DNA from: Fusarium oxysporum f. sp. lycopersici 4287
Taxonomy: Eukaryota > Ascomycota > Sordariomycetes > Hypocreales > Nectriaceae
Direction: 5' to 3'
NCBI RefSeq assembly: GCF_000149955.1
Contig: NC_030986.1
Coordinates: 1,010,787 to 1,074,786 of the forward strand
Length of the DNA stretch: 64,000 nt
Positions 1 through 12,700 of this stretch are shown one piece after another. The notes under the pieces were generated by a model. The model saw only the letters and a list, made by a program, of their open reading frames with translations. It searched no databases and was not told where the DNA came from. How positions within the stretch are numbered: position 1 is the stretch's first letter; every line of letters starts with the position of its first letter. The position numbers and the translations under genes are program-made.

Positions 1-824
1 TCAGCGCTGATATAAGCGGGAAGCTTGTGGTACTCACGGGGAGTGTTGATGACAATCATCTTAGTGCGGGGTGTGAAGGCCTTCTCGAGCTCATCAAAGT
101 CGATCGTCCAGTCTGCGGCCGAAGAGTTCTTTGTAGCTCCTGTCTCTGGAGGGTGAAGGGGAACATAGACGACCTTGCCGCCGGGCATCTGAATGTTGCT
201 GATATATCTGGACCAATGTCAGCTTATCATCCAATCTGGAATGCAAGGCACTCACTGATCAAAGAATGGCTCAAACACAATAACCTCGTCACCAGGCTCA
301 ATAAAACCCATAAATGCACTCAGCATACCCTCATTAGCACCAGTTGTGATGATAATCTCAGTCTCAGGGTCCAACTGACGACCCCACAATGGTGAATATG
401 CATCCGCAAGGGCCTTCCTCAACCGCGGTCGTCCCTTAGCAGGCGCATACTGATTGCACTCAACACGGTCCAAAGCCTCTTTGGCAGCGTTAAGAATAAA
501 GTCAGGAGGGTTGTAACCAAAGAAACCCTGGCCCAAGTTCACAATAGGCTGGATAGGTGAAGACGCAGCGGCCTCATTGATCATGGACCTATTTCGGCCG
601 AGTTAGCTTATCGTAGCTTTTCAGGATTTGGAGGGAACTCACCAAACATCCTTCTTCTGGCCCTGGACTCGAGCCGCGGGCTTGAGCTTTTGAGTCTGGT
701 TACTCATGACGCTGACACTACTTGAGAATGATCTTGATAAGTGAAGAGGGATATTGCTTCGGAGTGTAGTCCGGAGCACGGATTGGGAGGGGCGGCTCGG
801 GGTTAATATGGAGCGCAACATCAA
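1..824 (-). CDS. BNA3: Kynurenine aminotransferase (BNA3 type), 5' part, runs off the left edge
   Basis: Class I PLP-dependent aminotransferase that converts kynurenine to kynurenic acid. Exons read on the minus strand are 643-824, 256-588 and 38-207; a further intron opens at 37 (GTGAGT) and the gene continues outside the window. The protein shows the family stretches LGQGFFGYNPP, NQYAPAKGRP, TTGANEG, GDEVIVFEPFFDQY, GGKVVYVP and ends at INTP, which is followed by HNP in the family. The PLP lysine lies outside the window. The first 39 residues are rich in Arg, Ser and Leu with RSFSSS, a likely mitochondrial presequence. A second Met at residue 40 (base 707) starts the conserved part, so a cytosolic form is possible. 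Family assignment is firm; the choice of BNA3 over another kynurenine/glutamine transaminase is by likeness. Confidence 0.85.
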
Positions 825-1614
825 CAGCGACGAAAGGGTCCCTTTTTCAGTATTAGTCAGATCCCTTGATAACTGTAGCAGAAATCCTCACGTACAATTC
901 TCCAACCGAGAGGAATCACGCCTTGACAATTGGATCAATAGCAGTCTTTCTCTCCGCAGGTAGCTTGTATCTCAACGGTTGCGACATCGCCGTAACCGGG
1001 AGCGATAAGTGATGACTAATAACTTTTGCGGGGGGTTAATTCTCCTACTAATCGCGTCATTAGCTCCAATGATGAGCACTGAAATTGGTTTATTAGGATT
1101 GGCTCGATAACTCGATGCGAGGTTGTGTTCCGGCACTTGATGCTGTAGAATGCATCGGGTTTGTTCCGACAATAAGCCCTTCTATCCCTTGCTGCCCGCT
1201 CTTCTTCAGCATAGCGAGACCGGAGCGTTCTACTACCAGTCGGAAAAGTACCATAGTACGACATGGACCTCCATACAGATAGCCGTGACAAGGGTCGACT
1301 TACATACGGCTCATAGTTCTGATGCCGATAATGCTTCATGAGGAACTGAAACGACTTCAGCTAACAACTCGTCGCTATCACAAACACTACACTCAAATCA
1401 GTAACTTCAATATCAATGACTTTATTGAGTTGCGATATCACTTCAAGTACGAGAACACATTGCTATACAAGTCCCATCCTGTACTACTCCGTAGTTACAT
1501 TCGCCTTTCTCTGTCCATATTCAATCTTTGCCATGTTACTCCAACATTTCCCATCCATGAACTCTTGATTCAACTCGGCGACAGATAAACCCCCAAAAGA
1601 CAAGACAGTTTTCT
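825..1614. other. Intergenic: BNA3 promoter side and 3' flank of the kinase gene
   Basis: About 790 bp without a supported gene. The right part is downstream of the kinase stop codon and the left part is upstream of the aminotransferase start. Only short, compositionally ordinary reading frames are present. I saw no tRNA-like B box and no strong repeat. Confidence 0.6.
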
Positions 1615-2579
1615 CTACCAGAACACCAAAGGCTGGAAGCCCTCGGGAGACTTCAGCTCCTCGACAAAATTGGGGCGAGCCTCTAGACGCTCAGCCGTCA
1701 GCCTCACCAGCTCAGAAGCGGTGATTCGCTTCTCGTGATCCCATTCAAGTAGCCGTAACAGGATCTTGACTAAGTCATTGCCAGGATTTAGCGTGTTCAA
1801 GTTTTGTGCGTGGGTGACGCACTTTCGCGGATAGAGTTTCTCCTGCTTCACAAGATAACGAGGCCACTGGGCCATCATTCCGAGAAGTGAGATTCCGAGC
1901 GCCCAAATGTCATCGCTCTTACCGGAGTGTCTCCAGTACTTCTCGATGTAAGGCGACCAGTAGGAGCGGGTTCCGTGAGGTCGTTTGTGCCGGTCAATAT
2001 GCTCGACCTTCATTACTTCTGCGCAGTCGCCGACGACAACATCGACGGGAGACCAGGATCGTATGATGATGTTGCGTGGTTTGATATCTCCATGGAAGAG
2101 TCCTTTCCCATGAAGATACTCGACGGCTTGCCCAACCTGGAGCATGACTTGCAAGGTGTCTTTGCCTTTGAGACCTGCAGGGTTGTCATGAATTTTGTCT
2201 TGAAGACTGCCCCCAGCACAGAGCTCCATGACGAGGACGCTGGCGGCTGGGTTGTGCTTGTCCTCACAGTAGTCGATGAACTTGACAATCTGGGACTACA
2301 TAAATATATGGTCAGTAATGAGATTCAATACTATAGTACGGAAAGACTCACATGGTTCAGTCTAGTCAAGTTTCTGGCTTCCTTTCGTAGGTGATCGGCG
2401 TACTCAGGAGAGACCTTGCCGGCGAACAGGCCGCCGGTTTTGACGTTGAGTACCTTGTAGACGTTGGCATATGCACCTCGGCCCAGTCGAGTTCCTCGAC
2501 GATAGGAGCAGGTAGGGAACTCTTTCTGAGGGACAAGGGATGCTCGAACATCCTCGTCGGTCCAAGCGGTGATGCTCAT
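1615..2579 (-). CDS. Small Ser/Thr protein kinase with variant catalytic motifs
   Basis: A 302-residue, kinase-domain-only protein in two exons, 2352-2579 and 1615-2295; intron GTGAGT to TAG. Visible motifs are: Gly loop GRGAYANV (residues 33-40), the ATP lysine in AGK (K55), hinge MELCAGGSL (from residue 99), catalytic loop HGDIKPRN (144-151) where HRD has become HGD, and metal loop GDCA (165-168) where DFG has become DCA. The activation segment ends GTRSYWSPYIE instead of APE, and DDIWALG is intact. Lys, the catalytic Asp and the metal-binding Asp are all kept, so it may be active. The HRD arginine is lost, suggesting no activation-loop phosphorylation control. The start at MSITAW is chosen because homologous sequence begins there. 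No substrate can be inferred. It is probably one of the expanded orphan kinases of filamentous ascomycetes. Confidence 0.85.
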
Positions 2580-4033
2580 GGTGAATGATGCTGTTGTATT
2601 TCGCACGAGCCTTGATTGTTTTGAAGGTTAGAAAGTTTTGAAGGTGAGGATGAAAGAAGGGAAACAAGTTGATGAACCCATATCGAAGAAGTAAATACAT
2701 GAATGCTCGGATCACAATGTAGTGTAACCACTGCCAGTGGTTGTGCGTCACAGAGATGAGAGGACAGTGTCAACTGTTCATTGCCTGCCACTGCAAGAAC
2801 AACCAATAAATCTCGTTTATGCCTTGAGAACTGCCACTGGAACATGGAGTAAGCGAATTCACCTGGACGTTGAATTGGCGCATGCTGAGGCGATACGGTG
2901 ACATTGTTCCCTTGCACAGAAATCTAATATAATTCTTGTGGCAGAGCAATGTTTCAAGTGACTCCCCCAAACTGCACACCTAACTAGACCATTTTCATTG
3001 GGCAACGTCACACCAGAGCCTGGTATCAAGATATATACCATTAAAAAATGGACTACTTGTCACCAATTATTTCGACTCTTGCGGACTTGTTGCAGAGCTG
3101 GACAGGGGAGGGGCAGGTAGCTTCATGATATAGGGGCTAACTCTATATCCTGTATTCTCCTGTGCCTCTATTCTGCCGACGTTGGCTTACCCACATGGAA
3201 TCCGAAGAGGCTCTAATAAATTGCGTTTTTCTACAGTGTCTCTAGAGAAAAACTTCATTGCTTCCTTTGAATTCAGAGACTCCAGCTAGAATATGTCGCT
3301 CAAATTTTAGAAGAATTCGCTGATGCATACCTAAGGTATATGCTAAACTCCCCTACTTTGATGTATTTCGCTTATTATTCTTTCTCTCATTGTCAGAAGA
3401 ACCGAAGTACCCTTGGCCCCCTGATTCGCGCCTGAAGACGATTCCCTAGCCATGCTAGCTAAGCAAGCAAAAATTGAATATTGCCCCTGATGAACTCGAG
3501 ATACCTACCCCGATAGGTAAGCAGGAGAGACGAATTCAAAATGAAAATGCCTTCCAAGAGAATCGATAAATTGGAGGGATCTGAATTATCCGGGTTCGTG
3601 ATGGGATGGATTACTGAGAGGTTAGACTGAATGGAGTCATGATACTACAGACACAGTGGTACTCACAGCACGTGATGAACGACATTATTACCCATGAAGT
3701 GATTATACAGCGTACAAGCTGGGCATCCATTGTTGGTCGTTTCTTTCGAAGTCGGCTCGAATTGGCTGCAAGTAGGAGACCCGTTGGTTCGAAGTTTAAA
3801 GGGAGCTCAGAGACTCGCTATTGACGAATTCTTGGTATTTGTATTAATAAGAGTGTTTTCAGAGCTTGTTAATGATTGTAATTCTAGTTCCTGAGAACGG
3901 TTGGTAATTCGTTTGATAGTCAAGAAAAGATGTAAGAGATGGATGCATTGTGACGATGTGTGGCCTCGGGGAGAAAGACACATCAAACCTTGATAAGGTG
4001 CCAAAATAAAATCGACAAACGACACCCTAAACT

Positions 4034-4135
4034 TACCTTAGGTAGTAGGTATGCTAACTTCTGTAAGTACCTTATTCTTGCCACTTAGGGTCGAGGTCTT
4101 GAGTTTTCTTGCCTCCCCTACCTAAGGAAGGTAGG
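4034..4135. repeat. Palindromic TACCTTAGGTA and inverted CCTACCT/AGGTAGG elements
   Basis: TACCTTAGGTA lies at 4034-4044. CCTACCT at 4117-4123 faces AGGTAGG at 4129-4135 across five bases. TACCTAAGGTA at 3328-3338 and CCTAGG at 4288-4293 belong to the same motif family. These are seen directly; function is unknown. Confidence 0.6.
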
Positions 4136-4660
4136 TACTTACTTATCTGAGGTTGAGAAAGGGTGAGGGAGCTCTTTCCTAGAAGCAGCGCCCGAATAAG
4201 ACCTTCTTTGCATATAATAGTTTCCGAGTCCAGAGAAGATGCTTCCTAGGAAGACACGTCGTGTAAGTGCTGTCATGTTGCTACCTGCCTAGGTAAGTGC
4301 CTGCCACAAGAAGTCTATCATATTGGATGCTTTGGTATACAATGTGACAAAACCACTGCATTGCCCCTACTTTCGCCGAGACTTAATCATACATGGTATG
4401 AAACGTGATTGCCAGGCTCTGATGACATGTTATTTAACGAAGTGGTCTACTAAGTCAGGTGTCAGGTGTGTGGTTTCGGTAGTCACTCAAAATATTTCTC
4501 GGAAACCAAGCTAGGTACTATGTATTGATGCATATCTCTGATGCATCATCATTATGCCTATCATTGAAACTCCACACGGATTGAGGCCACTTGTTCAGTT
4601 GGACCTTAAGGTTCAAGGCAGCAGCTGTGTGATCTGCTGAGACTTAACATTAAAGTTATT

Positions 4661-4682
4661 GTGTGTGTGTGTGTTTTTTTTT
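4661..4682. repeat. Short (GT)7 plus T8 tract
   Basis: Seven GT units are followed directly by eight T residues, in intergenic DNA downstream of the KDM4 gene. Confidence 0.9.
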
Positions 4683-5061
4683 GGGCGTGGTGTATGATAC
4701 CTTACATTATGTTGTGTTGAAAATAAACACCTTATTTTGTTATAGTGCTTTGAGGCCTTTGGCTTTACTTCGCGTATTGCTATGTAGGCGTTTTAACTTT
4801 TAAATCATTGAAACTCCGTTGACTTTCTGGCGTTTTTAAGAGCGCCTGTCGTGCACCTGATACTACATAAACACACTCTCCTTCGTCATGCGCCTTAACC
4901 TGATCGTCATATATCACTCCATGTCCCTCAACTCCCATTTGCCTGATGCGTATCATAAACACTGAAATCCGTAAACGCCTTCCCATGGTTCCAAAGTTAG
5001 TTGCTAAAATTGAAGAGGGTATTCGGATACATAGCCCAGAGCAGTTCGTGTCGGTGACAGC

Positions 5062-8000
5062 TCAGACTGTTTCGTCGCGACGGGCTATTGTACGTATGCT
5101 CGCCATAAGTCGATCCATGAATTCCATAGATTCACCTCCAGGAACGTCTGCAAACTCTTGTTGTCCGGAAGAGGTGCTCGTCGCCAGCGCAGTTGTATCG
5201 ATTGCGTGTACCAAGTTTGAACCCGTAGATGTCAACTTGCTATCCTGGAAAGGTGAAGCACCCTGCTGTTGTGTTGAGGCTGAGGCTGAACCTTGCGAAG
5301 AGATCTGAGCAACGCCCGGCAACCGCGGAATTGGAATGGGGGTCTTGGAAACCTTAGTCCCAAGATTTTGATTGTTCAAAGGCTGTCCATTCGACAATGT
5401 CTGCTGAGGTGCCCGGATCGGTTTTGCAGGCTTGGGCGTAGCAGGTGAGCCTTTGCTCTCGGATTGTTGCAAGATCGGCTTTCCGGCGGCAACGGGAGCA
5501 GGGGTCTTAGACGTAGGCGCCATCGAAGCCAGAAAGTTTGCAGGCAACGGTACTGGCGACTCTTTCGGGGGTATCTGGATTGGCTGTTCAGCCGACCCTT
5601 CATTCCTATCGAGAATTCCAGGTACTTACCTTGTATTCCTTAAAAATCGTCCCAATCTTAGGTTTACTGCTCTGGTTAGGGGGCTGGGCAGTCTGTGGGG
5701 ACTTCTGCTGAGGCTTTTCTTCAGCCTTTTGCGGAGGCTTCTGCGGAGGCCTCTGCTGGGGCTTCGGGGTCGACTTTTGCGGCTGCGCCTGTGGCTGCAC
5801 CTGTGGCTGCATTGGTGCCTGTACTTGTGCTTGTGTCGGTGCATGCGTTTGCACAGGCATAGGGGGCAAATACTGTTGTTTTATCGCAGGCCGAGGAAAC
5901 TGGCTGAAGCTGGGGGTGCCAGTTCCTGGAGATGGCGTGGGCACTTGCTTCAAGTTCGGTTGTTGGCTGATCCGAAGCTGGCTCCCAGGAGACGCATGGT
6001 GGCCATGCGCCGGAGGATGGTGGTGTAGAGGCTGGTAGGCGCCGAAATTCTGACTGCTCTGGAATCTATTATCTTTGATGGTACCGTTGAGATACGCATC
6101 CTTGTTGGCCATAATATGAGCCCTGAAGTTGCCCTCGTATCCGTTGGTGAAGCCTCCCCAAGCAGCATATGGCGTCCGGTACTTAGTCGAGTCCCTATGG
6201 AGGTTAGCAAAGGACCAATGTGTTAAGTAGATAATACGTACCTGTTATGGTTGACCTGGAAAAAGGGATACTTTTGGAATATAGATACATCTGCCTGCAA
6301 AGCCACTCTTGCTTGCGGTGCCTGGTGGTGGTTTGCAGGTGCTGGAGCCTGGTATGGTTGTGGATAGGGATGGGCTACTCCAGGATGACTAGGGGTTGGT
6401 GCAGGAAGGGCAGAGGTATATCTTCCGTGCCACTGGTTCTGCTGATAATGTGGCAATGCGTTCGCAGAACTCTGCACCCTGGGTGTGCTTCCGGGAGGTG
6501 TATAGGCGGGCGATTGCCTAACCTCGAACTTTTGAGCAGAGTAGGCGGGAGCGGCTTGTTGTCCTGAAAGTGTAGGTTGTGCATATGGATAACGATAGTT
6601 CCCGGGCTGTTGCTGGACTGGAACGGGCGAAGGGGCAGCTGGTGTGAATCTTTGAGTGGTGAAGTTGCCCATCGCAGGGTAATTGTTAGAAGCAGGGGTT
6701 CGTGGCTTGTACATATATGGCTTGTCGAGTCGTGCTGCAGGATAAGGCGCGGCGGGCTGGTAGGCTTGCCGTGGAGGATATGCTGGAACCGGCCTTGGGG
6801 GCTTGACAGGTTTGGGAACTGTCGATAGGAAATTACCCCTCGGATTATGACGTGGGTTGCTAGGATCTTCAGTGAATTGGGCGCGGGCTTCTGTCGATGT
6901 CTTAGGCAAATAATACCAAATTTGGTCGGGTTTGCAGAAATCGATCTTGACTTGTTCTTTGTTTCCGACAGGGTGGCTGTTGAATTCGGCCCAAGTACAG
7001 CCTTCAACGAAAGGATCATCCTTCTGGGGCTTGCCGTCATGAAGTCGTTTTGTTTTGAGCTTCTCCTTGGCCTTCTGGGACGCAGGCATCGGAATGGCCT
7101 TTGCCGATGCCTTTGGCAGGCGATAATCGGCTGGGTCGGGTACCAGTAGCCATTTCCATTCGACTTCGAGGCGGTCACTGCAAGCGGTTAGTTTGGATTT
7201 GACGACATCGAGTTTCTGATAGATTCTAGCATACCCATTTGGCAAGATGTCAATAAGCAACGTTTGCTCATCGTGTCGGTTTTCAACCACGACACCAGCA
7301 AAGATGTCGCCCTTGAAGTATTGCAACTGGCAGGTCTCGCCAGGCTGAAGCTTTGAAGCTGCCGTTCGGACTCGTGAATCAGTCTCCAACGCATCTCCAT
7401 CAAGCTTCCTATCTCGCTTCGTCCGATGGTATCGACAACTGAACTCGAAGGCTTGCTCCTTGTATTCTGTGCCATCTTCACCGAAGACTGGGATTTCTTC
7501 TTCTTCGACGAAAACACCAGCTGCGGCTGCGCATGTTGCATGATAAGCCCGGGCGCATCTCTTTTGGGAGCATTGGAAGCAAGCGCCCTGTTTGGAACGG
7601 CAGTAGAGACACTTAAGTTCGAATCGATCTTTGTGGATTTCAGACACATTGACGACAGTCTCTTGTCCGTCGATCGTTTCGGTATACGTCTCTGGCAGAT
7701 AGTGCGCACAAAGTCGATGAGCTTTTCGACCATCATCTGTGAGCAATAGATCGGCCGATGGAGTGTCGTTAGGGCAGAGGCAGCAGGGTGGTTCGGCTTT
7801 CGATTTGAGACGAAGTCTGATCTTCTTGACCTTGCCTCCCTTCTCGCCAGGTGCACGCTTTCGCTTGCGGCCAGCCAGTCTGAACTTGACACCAGAGCCA
7901 GAAGGTGGTGTTGGCATGTCACCTTGTTCATCTTCGTCATCTTCCTCGTCGTCCTCGGTTTCTTCATATTCTGTTTCTTCTCCACGTAATTTGCGCTCGA

Positions 8001-9766
8001 TGTCGTAGACATTAATCCAGACACTGTCTTGCGCTTCGGCACACTCGCACTTTTTGGCGATTTTACCAATGTCTAGCCAAGAATCGAGTGCGAAATTGAC
8101 AGCCTCGGCACAGTTGTAGCCCAGGTTGTAACCAGAATGGTATCCATATGGATAGGTCACGACGAACTCTCCAGGGTAAGATACGCATTTGTTGACAGTG
8201 ATGTTATAATGCGACTTCAAATGCTGAGGCGAGATGAGGAATCCTTTGTGGCGAAGAAACTGATCACAGGCCTTAGCATCTGTAGGCCAGATATTCTTCA
8301 TCGCAGCCTCGAACCGGCGGGCATCGGCTTGGGAGATACTGTACCACTGCTTGGGAGCACCAAAGTGAAGGTAGTTGATACTGTAAAGATCAACATCTTC
8401 AAGATGCCAAGCAAATGTTGCTTTCCACATGCCAAGGTAGAGATAAGCTGTGTTGACTCCTGGAACCTTTTCGCCCAAGACATCCAAAAGATTAGGCAGC
8501 TTGTTTAAATTCCACTGTTCGGTGGATTCGTCAAAAAGCGTACCCATCAGATCAGCGCCGTAGAGGGGAGGTGCGTAGGTAAGGGTCTTCCAATAAGCCC
8601 TCTCAAGTTCCTCGCAGCGTTCAGGGGTATACTCGGATATGTCCATCTTGTAATCCCAGTCTTTAAAAGCAGCTTCATCGATCATAGCGGATCCCTCTCG
8701 GCGACTGTATTTGCGACGGGCCGAGACTGTTTGTGTCTTGGTTCTTGCCTGTCGGAGGCCACCCATGCGACCAACAGTAGGTTCATAATCCTCCTCAACC
8801 TCTTCACCAGGATCCTTCTCTACTGACTCGACAGGTTTATCCTCAGTCTCAGCAACCTCTGGCTTGGGTGAGACCGGAGTCATAGGTCGGTCTTCATTAT
8901 CATCCGCTTGTTCTTGCTTGAGCCGCTTCCCTCTGCCTCCTCGCTTGGCTGGTCGTCCCCTACCTCTCTTCTTAGGGGTCGAAGGATCAGCAGGTTTAGC
9001 CACAGTCGCGGTTGCAGCCCGAGTTCGTGTTTTAGGCTTCTCGGCATTGGCGCGTCGCTCACCACGTCTAGCCGGGGGCTGGTGTTCGCTCTGGTCGCAT
9101 AGCTGGCGCCACTGGGGCAGGTTATAGGATCGTCCGTGAAGGATGTTGACTTGGCGATAGGTTCCATTGGATCCCATAATATCTTGCTTGATCGGCTCTC
9201 GAACTTTAACCTGCTTCACAAGGTCGTCGAGTTTGGGAAGGGCGTCTTTCCATTCTTGCGGGGGGATAACTTTAATGATGCCGGATTTCATTCCATAGCT
9301 ATCGACGGCTTCCATCTAGGGTATATGTTAGCGACGGAAACGAGGGAACTTGCGGTCGACGTACGAAGCGCTTGAAGTCCTTGAACTGGTGCATGGTAGG
9401 CTTGAAGATAGGAACAGCACCAGACCAGGAATCTGGCAGGACCTCTCCAATGTCAATGTCTTCGTCAGCATCTTCCTTCTTATCGTCGCTGTTGACATTG
9501 TCGCTAGAAGAAACAGGCTGCGGTGGATCGCTCAGGATGGGTTCGTCTTCAAGATCGCTCAACTCAGACTCAGAATCTGAACCATCAGACTTCGCCGTGT
9601 TGTTGCTATCGGGAGGCGAATGCAAAAAGGTAGCGCCAGGTTGAGCGGTCGTAGGGTTTTTGGTGTTGGTATCGACAGGCGGAGTCGTGACGACCGTATC
9701 GTGAGAATGTGGTGTAGCAGCGACAGCAATGCCAGCGTCGATCGACGTGGACGTCGACTCCGACAT
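5062..9766 (-). CDS. kdm4: KDM4-type JmjN/JmjC histone lysine demethylase with ePHD
   Basis: Fe(II)/2-oxoglutarate histone demethylase of the KDM4/Rph1 group, expected to act on H3K9me3 and/or H3K36me3 in the nucleus. There are four exons: 9365-9766, 6242-9315, 5630-6194 and 5062-5574, giving 1517 residues. JmjN starts at VPIFKPTMHQF (end of exon 1) and continues through GIIKVIPPQEW. A basic insertion with an AT-hook (RGRGRPAKRGGRGKR, about 251-265) separates JmjN from JmjC. The JmjC iron ligands are H438 and E440 (WHLEDVD) and H527 (GYHSGYN). A Cys/His-rich extended PHD (CCLCPND ... CQCSQ-like ... YHATC, about 642-765) follows, then a Tudor-like part with LQYFKGDIFAGVV. The last 500 residues are Pro/Gln/Ala-rich and look disordered. 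All catalytic ligands are present, so an active enzyme is expected; substrate preference cannot be read. Confidence 0.93.
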
Positions 9767-12700
9767 GGTGGGCGATCACGTCGCAATCAGCGACGGTGCC
9801 ATTGAGGGAGGAATTCTAAATTTCTGATCCGTTTCTCGCTGCGGCGTAGTACAGACGATTGAGAATATCGATGCGGCGAAAAGAATTAATTACTCCGTCA
9901 AGAGATTTTCGCGCTGAAGTGTTGAGTATGACGGACGAAAAGGGCGTGAGCGCAGACTTGGAAGGTGGTACAGTGGGTGAGAACCTGAGTCTGAGTGGCA
10001 GGGTAGGTACAGTTTACTGAAGTTGGTGGTCAGAAGGGCAGGTGATGCGGATAGAATTGTTAGCGGACGAATGAGAAGGCTCGCTTAAAAGTATCTTCTG
10101 AGCTTATCCTCGGTAGGCGGTACCTGTAGGCCACGTACTGTGCTAAGATTTCAACCTGGCCTAAATGCAAGCGGAAGAAACAGGGCAGGGAGGTACCCCC
10201 AAAAAAGGGCCCGCTAAACACGCATCATTCGATTTCGGAGGGTTCCATCATCATCGCAAACCGCCCCCTTTTTACAAACGAATCAACTTCTTTTTTTTGG
10301 GTGTTAGGCATAAGCAGGGTGAAATATCTGAATGACTATCGATTATTGAATTATCAAATATCACAAAGGATGATGGTCTTTTGTTTGGATACTGAAAATG
10401 TACAGACTTGTTCTGTTTTCTAGAAGCACACATAGGCTTTGTTGTGTATTGTTTAAAGATCTTCATCTGATGCAGCTTGATCAGATTGATAAGATTAGCA
10501 TCTGAAACTCAGGACCCAAAAGCTGGGGACATCGTCCACTACCGATTATCCTGGCCTGGCTTTGTCCCACCTTACGTAGGCGACATTAGCCCACGAGCAC
10601 CTCCCCCCCATCTGTGGTCCCTGCTTCAGGGCTGAGTTGACTGGTTGTTAGCTGCTGCTGCCATAGCTCCGCTTTGCTCTTCATCTGTAACTCACTATAT
10701 TGTGTTGTTCCAACTGAACAGCTCGTAGTGTCCATGTTTTGCATATGCACCCCTACATGTAAGCTATCGTGATTCGCTCAAGTTGACCGTTGGGGGCTGT
10801 CACTTGAATACATACTTCCTTCTCGACATCAAGGCTATTGTATGACAGACTCAACTTGATCCGTTGTTCCATTATATTTCCACGGCACGTTCTATCTCAG
10901 CTTGCAGACCACTTTGTGTAGTTTTGATCTTGGTTTCTTGAATATCTGACTGACACGCTGGTGAAAGGGCTAGTGGAGGAGACCTAGCTCTTGACACGAA
11001 CCACTTCTAGACTCCACATGGAAGCTTATACTCATTGATTTCAAGACTTCATGAAAGTGACCATGTCTTTGTTCACAGTTAACCACTGACAGTATTCTCA
11101 AGCCACGCTCCTTTCGTCATAGTAAACTGCTGATGAAGTTTTCCAACAGAGAGCTTGTTTGGTAACTCACAAACATTATCACTATGATAGCATTTGCGGG
11201 AATATGGCATGAATTAACCGCCACTGGCTGTTCATGAAATTGAGCATTTATAGTCTCCTTTGTTGAGATGATGGGGTTGATGACTAAAAGTGAAGAGTCC
11301 ACTTCCCTGCCTTATCGTGCATGATGTGATCGCAAGCTAAGAACCTGAAGGGTGTAGACGCAGATGATATACTCCATCGTGATTCAGTCAAGTCACAAGT
11401 TACACAATAAATAGGTATTGCATCGCCATTTGAAGGGCCTGAACTGTTCGCCCGTGTTGGTCCTTGATTAGCCAGGTGATCACATCATGAAAGCGATAGC
11501 CCTAGTGAACTCGTCACTTTAAGTATTGTCTTGACTTGCTGAAGCCACTGCTCGGTTACTCCTGATTAGACTTTGAGACTCGTTAATAAGACATACCAGG
11601 AGAACAATATTCCCCTTCCCTAGACCCTGTACTTGTTGTAGCAGGTCTGGGACAGGAGCTCTAGATATTACTCATGAAGACGAGCCTTCACAGATCAAGG
11701 AAGCACTACACACGCTAAGCCAGATCATTAGCCCGGATCCGAATGGGTCGGCAACGAGCCGAGTTATGTACTTGACTGCAGGCATCCATCAAATATGGTC
11801 GACTTTCACAAAATACATATATATTAATAGTTCCGGCGTTGTAGACTAACAGTAGAGGCTCAACACTCGGGCACCTTGTAATGCAACCTCGTATCCTATC
11901 CAAAGTGCATCTTGCCAAATATCTTATAGATATTTCAAAAAAGCTATTTTGGGTTACCGATATGAGGAAAGGGGCTTATGGTTATGCTTGTATATCCAAT
12001 GTCAGCCAGGTTCGCAGTTGCACCAAGCCATCCATACCAGGGGTGAGAGTCGCCGCGCCTTTAACTTGCGGTAGTACATGGACCTAATGTAATATGAGAC
12101 ACTGGATAGCTCTTACTCATAGAGTGACTAATTATAAAGATGTGTTCAGTGATACAAAATGAATCACTGCATGGAATCAAAATACTTCTCAAACGCCAAC
12201 CAGATATCAAGGAATTGGTGTTGAGCCCATGTTAGTCACTTACAAGTGCCGTCAGTGGGCGCAGTTAGCTCCGAGCTGGCTTCGAGACAACTGACGTCAA
12301 TATCCTGTTTTACCAAAACATTTTCTTCGTATCAAAGAATTAGATTTGGCCTTATGTTACCGTAGCCCTGTCTTACTCTATGTCACGAGGATGACCTTCA
12401 ATTGCGCGACTTGCAAACCCCGCCGTAGTAAGCATTCTCTTTACGGATAGATCTGCACAGTCAGCGGTCAAGGCCAAGCAAAAGTGAGCCTTGAGTCTCG
12501 GTACTTGTTATCACGAATGAATCAGTTCCTTGGCTGTTTGAAGGTCACTGACTCAATATTTCTTCCATCGAGATCTTGACCATTGCAGTTGACACTGGGC
12601 TTATCGTCTTCCCAGCCACCTCTATCCGCCCACCTCACCCCGCCCTCAGCACTATCTTGGCCCTTTTTAAACTTACAGCATCAAAGAAGCTGGGCTGCAT

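Larger units (their letters stand above)
2580..5061. other. Gene-free stretch with clustered CCTAAGG/CCTTAGG motifs
   Basis: About 2.5 kb between the kinase start and the 3' end of the KDM4 gene. No reading frame here resembles a protein. It holds several short palindromic AGGTA/TACCT elements between 3328 and 4300, a CACGTG near 3667, and a short GT then T tract at 4661-4682. A stretch at about 3745-3810 has GGTTCGAA like a tRNA B box but does not fold into a tRNA. Confidence 0.55.

Noticed and set aside
3745..3810. Possible tRNA (GGTTCGAAG looks like a B box)
   Set aside because: The bases around it do not pair into T arm or acceptor stem and no A box lies at the right distance.
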